Translations under genes and position numbers: made by a program
Notes under the pieces: generated by a model
Database searches by the model: none
Told to the model about the DNA's origin: nothing
The model's input: the letters and a program-made list of their open reading frames with translations, nothing else
From: Desulfotignum sp.
GTDB taxonomy: Bacteria; Desulfobacterota; Desulfobacteria; Desulfobacterales; Desulfobacteraceae
Assembly (NCBI GenBank): GCA_021737445.1
Contig: JAIPDY010000028.1
Span: forward strand, 1-20,538
Length of the DNA stretch: 20,538 nucleotides
Reading direction: 5' to 3'
In this document: piece after piece, positions 7,133 to 14,490 of the stretch
Numbering within the stretch: position 1 is the first letter of the stretch
Layout: every line of letters starts with the position of its first letter

Positions 7133-7729
7133 TCAGGTGCAGCAGGACAATGCAGCTATGTCCTGCCATGAGGCAACCCGGATGATGTTCGGGTGCGGCA
7201 CCGGCCGCACGTTCCATGGGCGGTCGTACAGCAGGACCGGCACATCCATGTATTCTGCCAGGAACAAGGCGGTGTCCAGGGAATCTTCCACGGCCAGATC
7301 ATACTGACAGGCCATCAGCTGGGTCCTGGAGATCACGCCGGGGTGATCATCACCGCTCCGGTTGTATTTATCCACCATGATAAATTCGCTAAAGAAAATT
7401 TTCTGCCGGTCCAGCCAAGCCAGAGACGCGTCCCGGGCCGAAGGGGGCCGGCCCGTGACAATGTCCACCCGGTGACCGGCATCGATCCAGCGGGCCAGCA
7501 TCTCCCCGGCACCGGGCACCGGGTCAAAGCCCATCAAAATGTCGGGTTGGTGAATCCGGTCGAAAAAATGCCGGTATTCCCTGTCCGTCAACTTGAAAGA
7601 AACCTTCAGGTCAAAGCAGGTCAGATCCTCGAACCGGACCTGTCTGCCGAACTCCTCTTCTATAACAGCACTGTACGTATCGGTTGTTCTGGAGATCACA
7701 TCATCCAGATCTACGTAAACTCGTTTCAT
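7133..7729 (-). CDS. HAD-superfamily 5'(3')-nucleotidase-like phosphatase
   Basis: The 198-residue protein carries HAD phosphatase motifs: motif I VYVDLDDV with nucleophile Asp7 and general acid Asp9, motif II Thr92 in DIVTGRPP, a candidate motif III Lys121 in VDKYNR, and motif IV VEDSLDTA with Glu148/Asp149. A helical cap would lie between motif I and II (about 15-75). The pattern and length resemble the 5'(3')-deoxyribonucleotidase (NT5C-like) group, which dephosphorylates nucleoside monophosphates, but the substrate is not certain. No strong ribosome binding site precedes the ATG at 7729. The C-terminus NIIRVASWQDI is a normal family end. The overlapping frame stays open to 7002, which is discussed as a finding. 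It is divergent from modF. Confidence 0.75.
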   Translation of the reverse strand: MKRVYVDLDDVISRTTDTYSAVIEEEFGRQVRFEDLTCFDLKVSFKLTDREYRHFFDRIHQPDILMGFDPVPGAGEMLARWIDAGHRVDIVTGRPPSARDASLAWLDRQKIFFSEFIMVDKYNRSGDDHPGVISRTQLMACQYDLAVEDSLDTALFLAEYMDVPVLLYDRPWNVRPVPHPNIIRVASWQDIAALSCCT

Positions 7730-7740
7730 CTTTAAACCAT

Positions 7741-7808
7741 ATCATATTCCCGGAAAATTGGGAATCTTTCGGGATGGTCCCACCAAGGGCGACATCCTTG
7801 CATATAAT
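7741..7808 (+). promoter_or_regulatory. Intergenic control region of modF and the HAD gene
   Basis: A perfect TATAAT (7803-7808) lies 49 bases before the modF ATG, but no good -35 sits 16-18 bases upstream of it. Two small inverted repeats precede it: ATTCCC (7746-7751) with GGGAAT (7760-7765), and GGGA (7771-7774) with TCCC (7778-7781). I see no ModE-like site of the ATCGNTATATA type. Regulation by molybdate is therefore not supported by the sequence. Confidence 0.3.
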
Positions 7809-7856
7809 CCGAAATTTTGTCTTGCCATCTGATGCGCTTGCTGCTTCAATACCCCC

Positions 7857-9287
7857 ATGAAAATTATCCATGCCCGAACCAACCATCTGTTTATCGAACA
7901 GTTCCAGGCACTGCCCGGCCAGGCCTGGACCATTGTGGGGGCCAACCGGTCCGGTATTGACGATTTTTTTGACCTGGTTTCAGGCAGAGCCATTGACTGC
8001 ACCGCGGTTGAGCTGATACTGCCGGATCAGCTGGGAGTGGTTTGTTTCAAAAACCAGCAGGCAGTGTATGAATCGGAACTTAAAAAAGATCAGACCGATT
8101 ATCTGGACCGGCTGGACCCGGGCACACCGGCCAGAAAGTTTCTGCACAATCCGGACCGTCATGAGGGGCTGATCCGGGCCATGGACATGTTTGACTGCCT
8201 GGACAAAGGATTTCGCCAGCTTTCCACAGGCCAGGTCAGAAAACTGATGATCCTGGCCCAGATCACAAAACGGGTCTTCTGCCTGGTGATCCAGGCCCCG
8301 TTCGACGGACTGGATGCCGCCGGGTGCCGGGAACTGGACCACGCCCTTTATCAACTGTTTTCACGCGGTACCCAGGTGATGTTGTTTGTCTGCAATCCTG
8401 AGGATATACCGGCATGGACCACCCACATCGGCATTATGGCCGACGGTCGCCTGGTCCGCCAGGGGCCGGCGTCCAGAGTGTCTGTCCAATGCATGGATGA
8501 AACACATATGCCCGATTTTCTGGCCGCCCTGCCCGACATGGCACAAACAACAGGCGCGGTTTCAGATCTGCGCAAAAAACCGGGGAAATTTCCGGCAGCA
8601 AAAGAGATGATCCGCCTGGTCCAGGGCCATGCCGGATATGGCGGAAACCTGGTTTTCAAGGACCTGAATCTGGTGGTGGCACCGGGAGAACACACCCTGA
8701 TCACCGGCCCCAACGGCAGCGGCAAATCCACCCTGCTCCAGGTGATCACCGGAGATCACCCTGCCTGCTACACCAATAATCTGACCCTTTTTAACATCCG
8801 GCGGGGCACGGGCGAATCGGTCTGGGATATCAAACGCCGGATGGGCATTGTCAGTTCAGACCTGCACAGAAACTTCCGGGTACCCGGCAGTGCCCTGGAC
8901 TGCATTGTGTCAGGCCTTTTTGACTCCATCGGCCTGTACCGGCCAGTTACCGAGGCTGAAAAAGATCTGGGCCGGGCATGGCTGGCCCGGCTGGGCATGG
9001 AAAAACAGGAAACAGTTTCTTTCAGGGAATTGAGCTATGCAGACCAGCGCCTGGTGCTGATCGCCCGGGCACTGATCAAAAATCCTCCCCTGCTGGTGCT
9101 GGATGAACCCACCCAGGGGCTGGATGCCCCGAGCCGGTGTGCGGTGCTGAATTTTCTGGAAACGGTGGCATCGGCCCACCTGGCCACCATTCTCTATGTC
9201 AGTCACAGAAAGGATGAATTCCGCAGTTTTTTCCGGCAGCATGTCAAACTGGAAAAAACAGAGCCGCCCGGATCGCCTGCAACTTAA
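7857..9287 (+). CDS. modF: ModF-like tandem ABC ATPase
   Basis: The 476-residue protein consists of two ABC ATPase domains with no membrane segments and follows E. coli ModF along its length. Shared ModF features include LSTGQVRK, PFDGLD, the TGDHP...LTLF...GTGE block, VWDIKRRMGIVSSDLH, and GLFDSIGLY. ModF is linked to molybdenum metabolism, but its exact role is not established. NBD1 has a ruined Walker A (G28-A-N-R-S-G33-I-D, no Lys), Gln146-Ala147 in place of Walker B Asp-Glu, and Asn180 for the H-loop His, yet keeps signature LSTGQ (122-126). NBD2 has intact Walker A GPNGSGKS (284-291), Asp416-Glu417 and His450, but its signature is LSYADQ (392-397). An in-frame stop at 7830-7832 with no other start codon fixes the start at 7857, despite the lack of a clear ribosome binding site. 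No modABC genes are nearby. Confidence 0.88.
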   Translation: MKIIHARTNHLFIEQFQALPGQAWTIVGANRSGIDDFFDLVSGRAIDCTAVELILPDQLGVVCFKNQQAVYESELKKDQTDYLDRLDPGTPARKFLHNPDRHEGLIRAMDMFDCLDKGFRQLSTGQVRKLMILAQITKRVFCLVIQAPFDGLDAAGCRELDHALYQLFSRGTQVMLFVCNPEDIPAWTTHIGIMADGRLVRQGPASRVSVQCMDETHMPDFLAALPDMAQTTGAVSDLRKKPGKFPAAKEMIRLVQGHAGYGGNLVFKDLNLVVAPGEHTLITGPNGSGKSTLLQVITGDHPACYTNNLTLFNIRRGTGESVWDIKRRMGIVSSDLHRNFRVPGSALDCIVSGLFDSIGLYRPVTEAEKDLGRAWLARLGMEKQETVSFRELSYADQRLVLIARALIKNPPLLVLDEPTQGLDAPSRCAVLNFLETVASAHLATILYVSHRKDEFRSFFRQHVKLEKTEPPGSPAT

Positions 9288-10393
9288 TGGGTATCCACAA
9301 CCACCCGGTTACGTCCAGCATCCTTGGCACGGTATAATGCATCGTCCGCCAACGTGATGAGCCGGTCGGGATTCAGGTCTGGGCCGGGAACACATGATGT
9401 CACACCCAGACTGATGGTGGTCTGAATCTTTTCTCCCTTATATTCCAGAACCGCTTTTTCGACCTGTTTTCTGAACAGCTCTGCCAGAGGCAGTGCCTGA
9501 TCCGCATCCCTGTCCGACAAAAAAATGACAAACTCTTCTCCTCCATACCGGGCCACCAGATCGGTGTCCCGCTGGAACACAGACCCCAGAAGGCGGCTGA
9601 TCAGCTTCAAGTATTCATCCCCGGCCTGGTGCCCGTAAGTGTCATTGACTTTCTTGAAATGATCTATATCACATATCATCAGTGTCAGCGGGGTTTTCCG
9701 CCGGCTGGACAGCCCCCATTCCAGTTCAAACAGTTCATCAAAATACCGGCGGTTATAAAGACCGGTTAAAACATCGGTGCGGCTGACTTTTTTCAATTCC
9801 CGGGTTTTTTCTTCCAGCAGGTGCTCATTTTCAAGTGCGGTCCAGTATTCATTGTTGCCCCGCAGGGAGATCAGGACCAGATATATGGGATACAGCATCA
9901 TGGCAATTCCCAGAGACGGCATATCCCCCTTGATGAACACGGCTGCAATTGCGGGTGTCATCATCAGAAAATTATAGGCAGTGGCCAGATAAAACACCGG
10001 CATAAATGACATCACCCCGCCGGCACAGAATCCCACCGTACAAATGAGCATCAGCAGATGGATGGTCCGATCGTCACTGTACAGCAAAAAAAAGGCGGCC
10101 CCCAGGCCCCATGCCAGGGCGGTCAACAGAATACTGACAATGAAGACGGCCTTGTGCAGGGATGTCTGTCTGTCCGGCGCTTTTTTTGATACATGGACAT
10201 AAACCAGACGGAACAGGCAGATAAAAGTGAAAATACCCAAAAACGTCAGGCTGATTTCCAGATGCTCGTTGATATACCCGTCTGTGAAAAACAGGATAGG
10301 CGGAACCAGCATGTAGAAAAGCACCCCGGATGTGGACCTTTTTTGCAGATCTTTGATCACTCTTTTGCTCAGCTGCTGTCGTTGAAACGCCAT
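9284..10393 (-). CDS. Membrane-bound diguanylate cyclase (GGDEF)
   Basis: The 369-residue protein has an N-terminal membrane region with about six helices between residues 23 and 178, a short coiled linker (about 185-205), and a C-terminal GGDEF domain (about 206-365). It would make c-di-GMP from two GTP. The catalytic motif is GGEEF (284-288), Asp242 in CDIDHFKKVNDTYGH binds metal, and an inhibitory RxxD site is present at Arg275-Asp278 just upstream. It should therefore be active and product-inhibited. I do not recognise the membrane sensor as a named MASE type. The start at 10393 has AGGAG about 15 bases upstream, separated by an A-rich run, which is a longer spacing than usual. Its stop codon overlaps that of convergent modF in a shared TTAA. 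A promoter and a 5' hairpin lie upstream. Confidence 0.92.
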   Translation of the reverse strand: MAFQRQQLSKRVIKDLQKRSTSGVLFYMLVPPILFFTDGYINEHLEISLTFLGIFTFICLFRLVYVHVSKKAPDRQTSLHKAVFIVSILLTALAWGLGAAFFLLYSDDRTIHLLMLICTVGFCAGGVMSFMPVFYLATAYNFLMMTPAIAAVFIKGDMPSLGIAMMLYPIYLVLISLRGNNEYWTALENEHLLEEKTRELKKVSRTDVLTGLYNRRYFDELFELEWGLSSRRKTPLTLMICDIDHFKKVNDTYGHQAGDEYLKLISRLLGSVFQRDTDLVARYGGEEFVIFLSDRDADQALPLAELFRKQVEKAVLEYKGEKIQTTISLGVTSCVPGPDLNPDRLITLADDALYRAKDAGRNRVVVDTH

Positions 10394-10430
10394 TTTTTTT
10401 TAAAAACTCTCCTGTCCTGAAGGGGTGTCC

Positions 10431-10460
10431 GGCCGGGCATAGCCCTCTGTCAGCCCGGCC
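10431..10460 (-). other. Strong hairpin in the leader of the diguanylate cyclase gene
   Basis: GGCCGGGC (10431-10438) and GCCCGGCC (10453-10460) form a perfect 8-base GC-rich stem with a 14-base loop. With the promoter proposed at 10470-10497, this hairpin would be almost at the 5' end of the transcript, about 38 bases before the coding start. It has no T-run. I looked for a c-di-GMP-I riboswitch here and did not see its conserved segments. Confidence 0.5.
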
Positions 10461-10469
10461 TGTCCGCCC

Positions 10470-10497
10470 TATATATCAGAGTGCAAGAGGAAATCAA
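10470..10497 (-). promoter_or_regulatory. Sigma-70-like promoter of the diguanylate cyclase gene
   Basis: On the minus strand TTGATT (forward 10492-10497) and TATATA (forward 10470-10475) are 16 bases apart. Transcription would start near 10463, next to the leader hairpin. Both boxes are 4 of 6 matches. Confidence 0.45.
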
Positions 10498-10993
10498 ATA
10501 TTTTTTTATTATACACACAATAATGCTTTTCAATTTGAAAAAATTGCTGTAAAAGGGTTTGTTTTTTATCGGAAAAGCGTTTACCATACTAAAATTTATG
10601 GCGCGCAGACAATAACCCAAACTTGAAGGTTTTATGCATTTAAAATTTAAAATTAAATGGCTACTCGGAGATTTATATATTCAAAAAACAGACCGGGATA
10701 TGCTGCCTGTTCCACAGTCGCGGGAATTGCAGCTGATGCCGGGGGGATAAAACACACCTTGTCTTTTGTTTCGAAACGTTCTGTTTCCAACACATGTGTC
10801 ACCATCCCTCCTTTGCATCATTACATATTTTCCCGGCAACCTTTGTATTAAAGAGACCAGTTGAACTGAACTGGGGGGCTACGGCTTTGCCCGCCCCGGA
10901 TCAGACCATAATTTTTTTATGATCAATTACGGGCATCCCCTGTGTCAGACAGCATGCCCCGGATGCGGATTAACATTTTTGGAGACAACACCC
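10498..10993 (+). other. Gene-free region upstream of speD
   Basis: About 500 bases without a convincing gene. The first 180 bases are strongly AT-rich. A 64-codon frame at 10657-10851 has no ribosome binding site and no recognisable protein pattern. Near the 3' end CCAGTT (10857-10862) can pair with AACTGG (10869-10874). Overlapping it, GGGG-GGC (10873-10879) can pair with GCC and CCCC (10889-10891 and 10894-10897). Seven T bases follow at 10912-10918. The T-run is about 14 bases beyond the stem, so a classic terminator is not shown. The frame of speD is open back to an ATG at 10919, but the extra 25 residues look unlike the family. I could not assign a known riboswitch class. Confidence 0.4.
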
Positions 10994-11830
10994 ATGCTTA
11001 ACAAAAACCTCAAATTCACCGGTGATATCCAGGACAATGGCTTTTTTGCCCTGGGAAGGCAGGTTACCATTGAATACTATGAATGCGGCGCAGCCGCATT
11101 TCTGGATGTGGACCGCGTCGAAAACGCCCTGCTCAAAGCGGCAAAAGACAGCGGTGCCACCATCATCAGCTCATCGTTCCATCAATTTGAACCCCAGGGG
11201 GTCAGCGGGGTGGTGGTGATCGCTGAATCCCATTTCACCATCCACGCCTGGCCGGAACATGACTATGCTGCCGTGGACATCTTTACCTGTGGTGACAATA
11301 TCAATCTGGAAGCGGCCATTGAGTCCATGAAAAGTTCGTTTGAATCTGAAAATGTGGTGATCTCTTCGGATCAGAACCGGGGAATTATCTCCAGGCCCAT
11401 TGCGCAGCAGAAAATTGGACAGGCCCTGAAGAATTCAAATTCCCATCCCATTTCCTGGAAAAAGGAATATGAACACAAAAACCCTTGGGGTGTTCTGTCT
11501 TCCATTGATCTTTATGACAGTGATCCGGACATCATCCGGGATGCCGGCAAAATAAAACGGTTCGTGCATGAACTGTGTGATAAAATCGACATGAAAAGGT
11601 TCGGCGACTGCCAGGTGGTCCATTTTGGAGAAGATGAGCGGGTGGAAGGGTTCAGCATGACCCAGCTGATTGAAACCTCCCTGATTTCCGCTCATTTTGC
11701 CAATGCCGACAATACAGTATACCTGGATGTCTTCAGCTGCAAATTCTATGACCCCCGGGAAGTGGCGGAATTTGCCATCGCCTTTTTCAAGGGCCGCCAT
11801 TACAAAATGCAGATCGCTTTACGTCAGTAA
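10994..11830 (+). CDS. speD: Fused tandem S-adenosylmethionine decarboxylase
   Basis: AdoMet decarboxylase makes decarboxylated AdoMet, the aminopropyl donor for spermidine. It cleaves itself at Glu-Ser to form a pyruvoyl cofactor. The 278-residue product is about twice the usual prokaryotic class 1B length. Domain 1 (about 5-120) is a standard SpeD: cleavage site Glu78-Ser79 in AESHFTIHAWPE, His84, and Cys99 in VDIFTCGD. Domain 2 (about 165-275) is a second SpeD-like unit, with IETSLISAHF and LDVFSCKFYDP. Its Ser229, His234 and Cys249 keep exactly the same +5 and +20 spacing, but the residue before Ser is Thr228 rather than Glu. A linker of about 45 residues joins them. The start at 10994 has GGAG 9 bases upstream. 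speE follows after 92 bp, so the two form a polyamine operon. Confidence 0.9.
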   Translation: MLNKNLKFTGDIQDNGFFALGRQVTIEYYECGAAAFLDVDRVENALLKAAKDSGATIISSSFHQFEPQGVSGVVVIAESHFTIHAWPEHDYAAVDIFTCGDNINLEAAIESMKSSFESENVVISSDQNRGIISRPIAQQKIGQALKNSNSHPISWKKEYEHKNPWGVLSSIDLYDSDPDIIRDAGKIKRFVHELCDKIDMKRFGDCQVVHFGEDERVEGFSMTQLIETSLISAHFANADNTVYLDVFSCKFYDPREVAEFAIAFFKGRHYKMQIALRQ

Positions 11831-11843
11831 TTTAAGACACCTT

Positions 11844-11886
11844 GCCGCCCTGGAATCTTAAGATCACCATCTTGCTCCAGGGTGGC
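11844..11886 (+). other. Intercistronic hairpin between speD and speE
   Basis: GCCGCCCTGGA (11844-11854) pairs with TCCAGGGTGGC (11876-11886) over 11 bases including one G-T wobble. Inside the loop AAGAT (11860-11864) pairs with ATCTT (11869-11873) around CACC. No T-run follows. The structure lies wholly in the 92 bp gap of the speDE operon and ends about 25 bases before the speE ribosome binding site (AAGGAA, 11911-11916). It could control the speE/speD ratio by attenuation, processing or mRNA protection. Confidence 0.55.
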
Positions 11887-11922
11887 TCAGGGATACAAGC
11901 GCACCAAAACAAGGAATTGAAA

Positions 11923-12789
11923 ATGAAAAACAGCATCCATGTCAAAGACGGCTGGTTTTTTGAAATCTGTAACATGTGGCCCGGAATGGCCCTGTCTCTT
12001 GAAATCGAAAACATCCTGTATGATGAAAAAAGCCTGTTCCAGCATATCCAGGTGTTTGAGACAAAAAATCACGGGAAAATGCTGGCGTTGGACGGCATCA
12101 TTCAATTGACGGAATCCGATGAATTCAGCTATCAGGAGATGCTGGCCCATATTCCGCTGTTCGCCCATCCCCGGCCTGAAACCGTGCTGGTGATCGGCGG
12201 CGGGGACGGCGGCATTTTGCGGGAGGCGGGCCGCCACGCCTGTGTCAAAACCATGGATTTCTGTGAAATCGATGAAATGGTGATCACTGTGTCCAAACAG
12301 TTTCTGCCGGATCTTGCCTGCGGATTTGACGATCCCAGGGTCAATGTCTTCATCAGGGACGGGGCCGCCTTTGTCCGGGAAAAAACCGGCCGGTATGACG
12401 TGATCATCGTTGATTCTTCCGATCCCATAGGACCTGGAGAGGTGCTGTTCAAAAAACCGTTTTACGAAAGCCTGAAAAACGCACTCAAGCCCGGAGGTAT
12501 TATCGCCACCCAGGGTGAATCCATTTTTCTTCACCAGGATTGTGTCACCAACCTGGCAAAAATCACCCGGGACCTGTTCAAACAGCAAGCCTATGCATGC
12601 TTCATTGTGCCCACATACCCCGGGGGCAACATCGGTGTCTGCCTGGGATCTTTGGGACCGGAACTGACACGCCCAGCCAGAGAGATACCTGCAGAACTCC
12701 AGAGCCGGTTGAAATATTATACTCCCAGGGTCCATGAAGCCGCCTTTGTCCTGCCCCATTTTGCCCAGGTCATGCTGGAGGCCCTGTAA
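11923..12789 (+). CDS. speE: Spermidine synthase
   Basis: SpeE transfers the aminopropyl group of decarboxylated AdoMet to putrescine, giving spermidine and methylthioadenosine. The 288-residue protein has the aminopropyltransferase fold: an N-terminal beta domain with GWFFE, LFQHIQVFET and ALDGIIQLTESDEFSYQEM (up to 73), then the nucleotide-binding motif VLVIGGGDGGILRE (88-101), Glu115-Ile-Asp117 and catalytic Asp164 in IIVDSSDPIGP. PTYPGGNIG lines the amine pocket region. The frame is open upstream to an ATG at 11842, but AAGGAA at 11911-11916 and the family N-terminus favour 11923. It follows the fused speD on the same strand. Its last 20 bases overlap the end of convergent glpD. Confidence 0.95.
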   Translation: MKNSIHVKDGWFFEICNMWPGMALSLEIENILYDEKSLFQHIQVFETKNHGKMLALDGIIQLTESDEFSYQEMLAHIPLFAHPRPETVLVIGGGDGGILREAGRHACVKTMDFCEIDEMVITVSKQFLPDLACGFDDPRVNVFIRDGAAFVREKTGRYDVIIVDSSDPIGPGEVLFKKPFYESLKNALKPGGIIATQGESIFLHQDCVTNLAKITRDLFKQQAYACFIVPTYPGGNIGVCLGSLGPELTRPAREIPAELQSRLKYYTPRVHEAAFVLPHFAQVMLEAL

Positions 12790-14386
12790 GGGCAGGATCA
12801 CCATTTCGACAGGCCAAGTTGCCGTAGCCGCCCACCAGGTATCGCCCTGCAAGGTCTGCAAACGCAGATACCTGCTGTTTCTGCCACGTTTGATCATATC
12901 CAGAAGCGCGGGCCATCAGACTTGCCACTTCCGGGGCCATGTCCATGGCAGCCCGGGCGTCCAGCACCAGGGCCCGGCTGCGGCGGGCCAGAAAATCCTC
13001 CACGGTCCGGGCCATCTCTTTTTGCACGGCCCAGATCACCTCTGCCCTGATGTAAGAAAGGTTTTGATGCAGTTTTTCTCCCAGGCCGGGATCCGTTCGG
13101 ATCATCTTTTTAAGATGGATCGCATCCGAACCATAATAATGAAGGGGGTCGGTTTTATCAAAATGTTTGAGCCACCCGTGGATCCGCAGTTTCCGGGTCA
13201 CACATTCCCGCTCGTCAAGCCCGGCCACCAGCATGGCCTGGTTCACGGTGTCTTCGGCCATTTTCCGGTAAGTGGTCCACTTGCCGCCGGTGATGGTCAC
13301 CAGGCCTGATTCGGAAACCACCAGATAATGGTCCCGGGAAATGGCTGCGGTATTATCGCCACTGCCGGTGTTGACCAGTGGCCGCAGCCCGGCGAACACA
13401 CTCTTGACATCCTTTGGTTCAGGATCTTTGGACAGGTAAATGGCGGCATGTTCCAGGATAAAGTCGATCTCCTCCTTTAAGGGACATGGTTCCAGGCTGA
13501 TATCTGACATCGGGGTATCTGTTGTACCCACCACCGCTTTATCATGCCAGGGCACCACAAACAGCACCCGGCCGTCGGCCGTCTGGGGAACCATGATGGC
13601 AGATTCCCCGGGTAAAAACTCCTTGTCCAGCACCAGGTGAACCCCTTGGCTGGCCGCAATGATCGGTTTTGCCTCAGGATTTTCCATCTGAAGGATCTCG
13701 TCTGTGAAAACCCCGGTGGCGTTCACCACCACCCTGGCATGGATCTCATGGGATTTGCCGGTTTCCATGTCCGTGGCAAAAACCCCGTCGATCATTTCTC
13801 CGGCCCTTGAAAACCTGTTGACTTTCATGTAGTTGACCGGGGTACCGCCTTGATCCACCATGGTCTGGGCCAGGTTCACCGCCAGGCGGGCATCATCAAA
13901 CTGGCCATCATAATAGACCACTCCGCCCCGCAGCTTTTGTGGTTCCAGCGTGGGGATCTGTTCCAGGGTTTCTTTTTTGGACAGATGTCTGGAAGGACTC
14001 AGTCCCAGTTTTCCGGCCAGCATGTCATACACTTTCATGCCGGCCCCGTAAAACGGTCCATCCCACCACTCATAATTGGGAACGATAAACGCCTGGTTAC
14101 TGACCAGATGCGGAGCGTTGCGAATGAGAAGGCCCCGCTCATGGAGGGCCTCGAGAACCAGGGAGATATTGCCCTGGCGCAGGTACCTGACCCCGCCGTG
14201 GACCAGTTTGGTGGAACGGCTGGAGGTTCCCTTGGCAAAATCGTGCTGTTCTAAAACAAGGGCCTTATATCCCCGGGAGGCGGCATCCACACCCACCCCC
14301 AGGCCTGTGGCCCCGCCGCCGATGACAATCATATCCCAGTAGCCCTCAAAGGCCTCCAGATCCTGAATGGCTTTGTCACGGTTCAT
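12770..14386 (-). CDS. glpD: Glycerol-3-phosphate dehydrogenase (FAD, quinone-linked)
   Basis: GlpD oxidises sn-glycerol-3-phosphate to dihydroxyacetone phosphate with bound FAD and passes electrons to membrane quinone. The 538-residue protein begins with the FAD Rossmann motif VIGGGATGLGVGVDAASRGY (21-40), followed by the family block GTSSRSTKLVHGGVRYL (53-69). Further typical segments are GVVYYDGQFDDARL, NATGVFTD, VPWHDKAVVGTTDTP, FAGLRPLV and TGGKWTTYRKMAEDTV. The C-terminal domain of about 140 residues fits the family. The start at 14386 has AGGAG 6 bases upstream. An upstream in-frame ATG at 14413 would displace this site. No glpK or glpF is visible. The gene is divergent from the AOR gene and its 3' end overlaps speE by 20 bases. 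Confidence 0.94.
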   Translation of the reverse strand: MNRDKAIQDLEAFEGYWDMIVIGGGATGLGVGVDAASRGYKALVLEQHDFAKGTSSRSTKLVHGGVRYLRQGNISLVLEALHERGLLIRNAPHLVSNQAFIVPNYEWWDGPFYGAGMKVYDMLAGKLGLSPSRHLSKKETLEQIPTLEPQKLRGGVVYYDGQFDDARLAVNLAQTMVDQGGTPVNYMKVNRFSRAGEMIDGVFATDMETGKSHEIHARVVVNATGVFTDEILQMENPEAKPIIAASQGVHLVLDKEFLPGESAIMVPQTADGRVLFVVPWHDKAVVGTTDTPMSDISLEPCPLKEEIDFILEHAAIYLSKDPEPKDVKSVFAGLRPLVNTGSGDNTAAISRDHYLVVSESGLVTITGGKWTTYRKMAEDTVNQAMLVAGLDERECVTRKLRIHGWLKHFDKTDPLHYYGSDAIHLKKMIRTDPGLGEKLHQNLSYIRAEVIWAVQKEMARTVEDFLARRSRALVLDARAAMDMAPEVASLMARASGYDQTWQKQQVSAFADLAGRYLVGGYGNLACRNGDPALTGPPA

Positions 14387-14438
14387 GCATCTCTCCTGGT
14401 ATTGTATTGGCACTTAAATCTTTAATATCTCAAATGAA

Positions 14439-14470
14439 ATCATATTATGATGAATATTTTTCAGATACAA
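14439..14470 (-). promoter_or_regulatory. glpD promoter with palindromic possible operator
   Basis: On the minus strand TTGTAT (forward 14465-14470) and TAATAT (forward 14442-14447) are 17 bases apart, about 50 bases upstream of the glpD ATG. The -10 box is embedded in the 13-base palindrome ATCATA-T-TATGAT (14439-14451). A regulator bound there would block glpD transcription. No regulator gene is in the window. Confidence 0.45.
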
Positions 14471-14490
14471 GGAAAAACCCTGATAAATGT

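Noticed and set aside
7730..7856. ModE operator upstream of modF
   Set aside because: No ATCGNTATATA-type inverted half-sites; only short unrelated repeats.
10394..10500. c-di-GMP riboswitch before the diguanylate cyclase gene
   Set aside because: A hairpin is present, but the conserved GEMM-type core segments and receptor helix are not visible.
10657..10851. 64-codon frame upstream of speD
   Set aside because: No ribosome binding site, no protein-like pattern and no recognisable family.
10919..10993. 25-residue N-terminal extension of SpeD (with C-P-G-C-G)
   Set aside because: The ATG at 10919 follows only a T-run with no ribosome site, whereas the ATG at 10994 has GGAG and gives the normal family start.
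11887..12897. 336-codon minus-strand open frame opposite speE
   Set aside because: It mirrors speE, which has all catalytic motifs; the antisense product shows no family pattern.
14405..14430. Sigma-54 promoter (TGGCAC) in the glpD/AOR spacer
   Set aside because: The -12 GC element at the required distance is missing.
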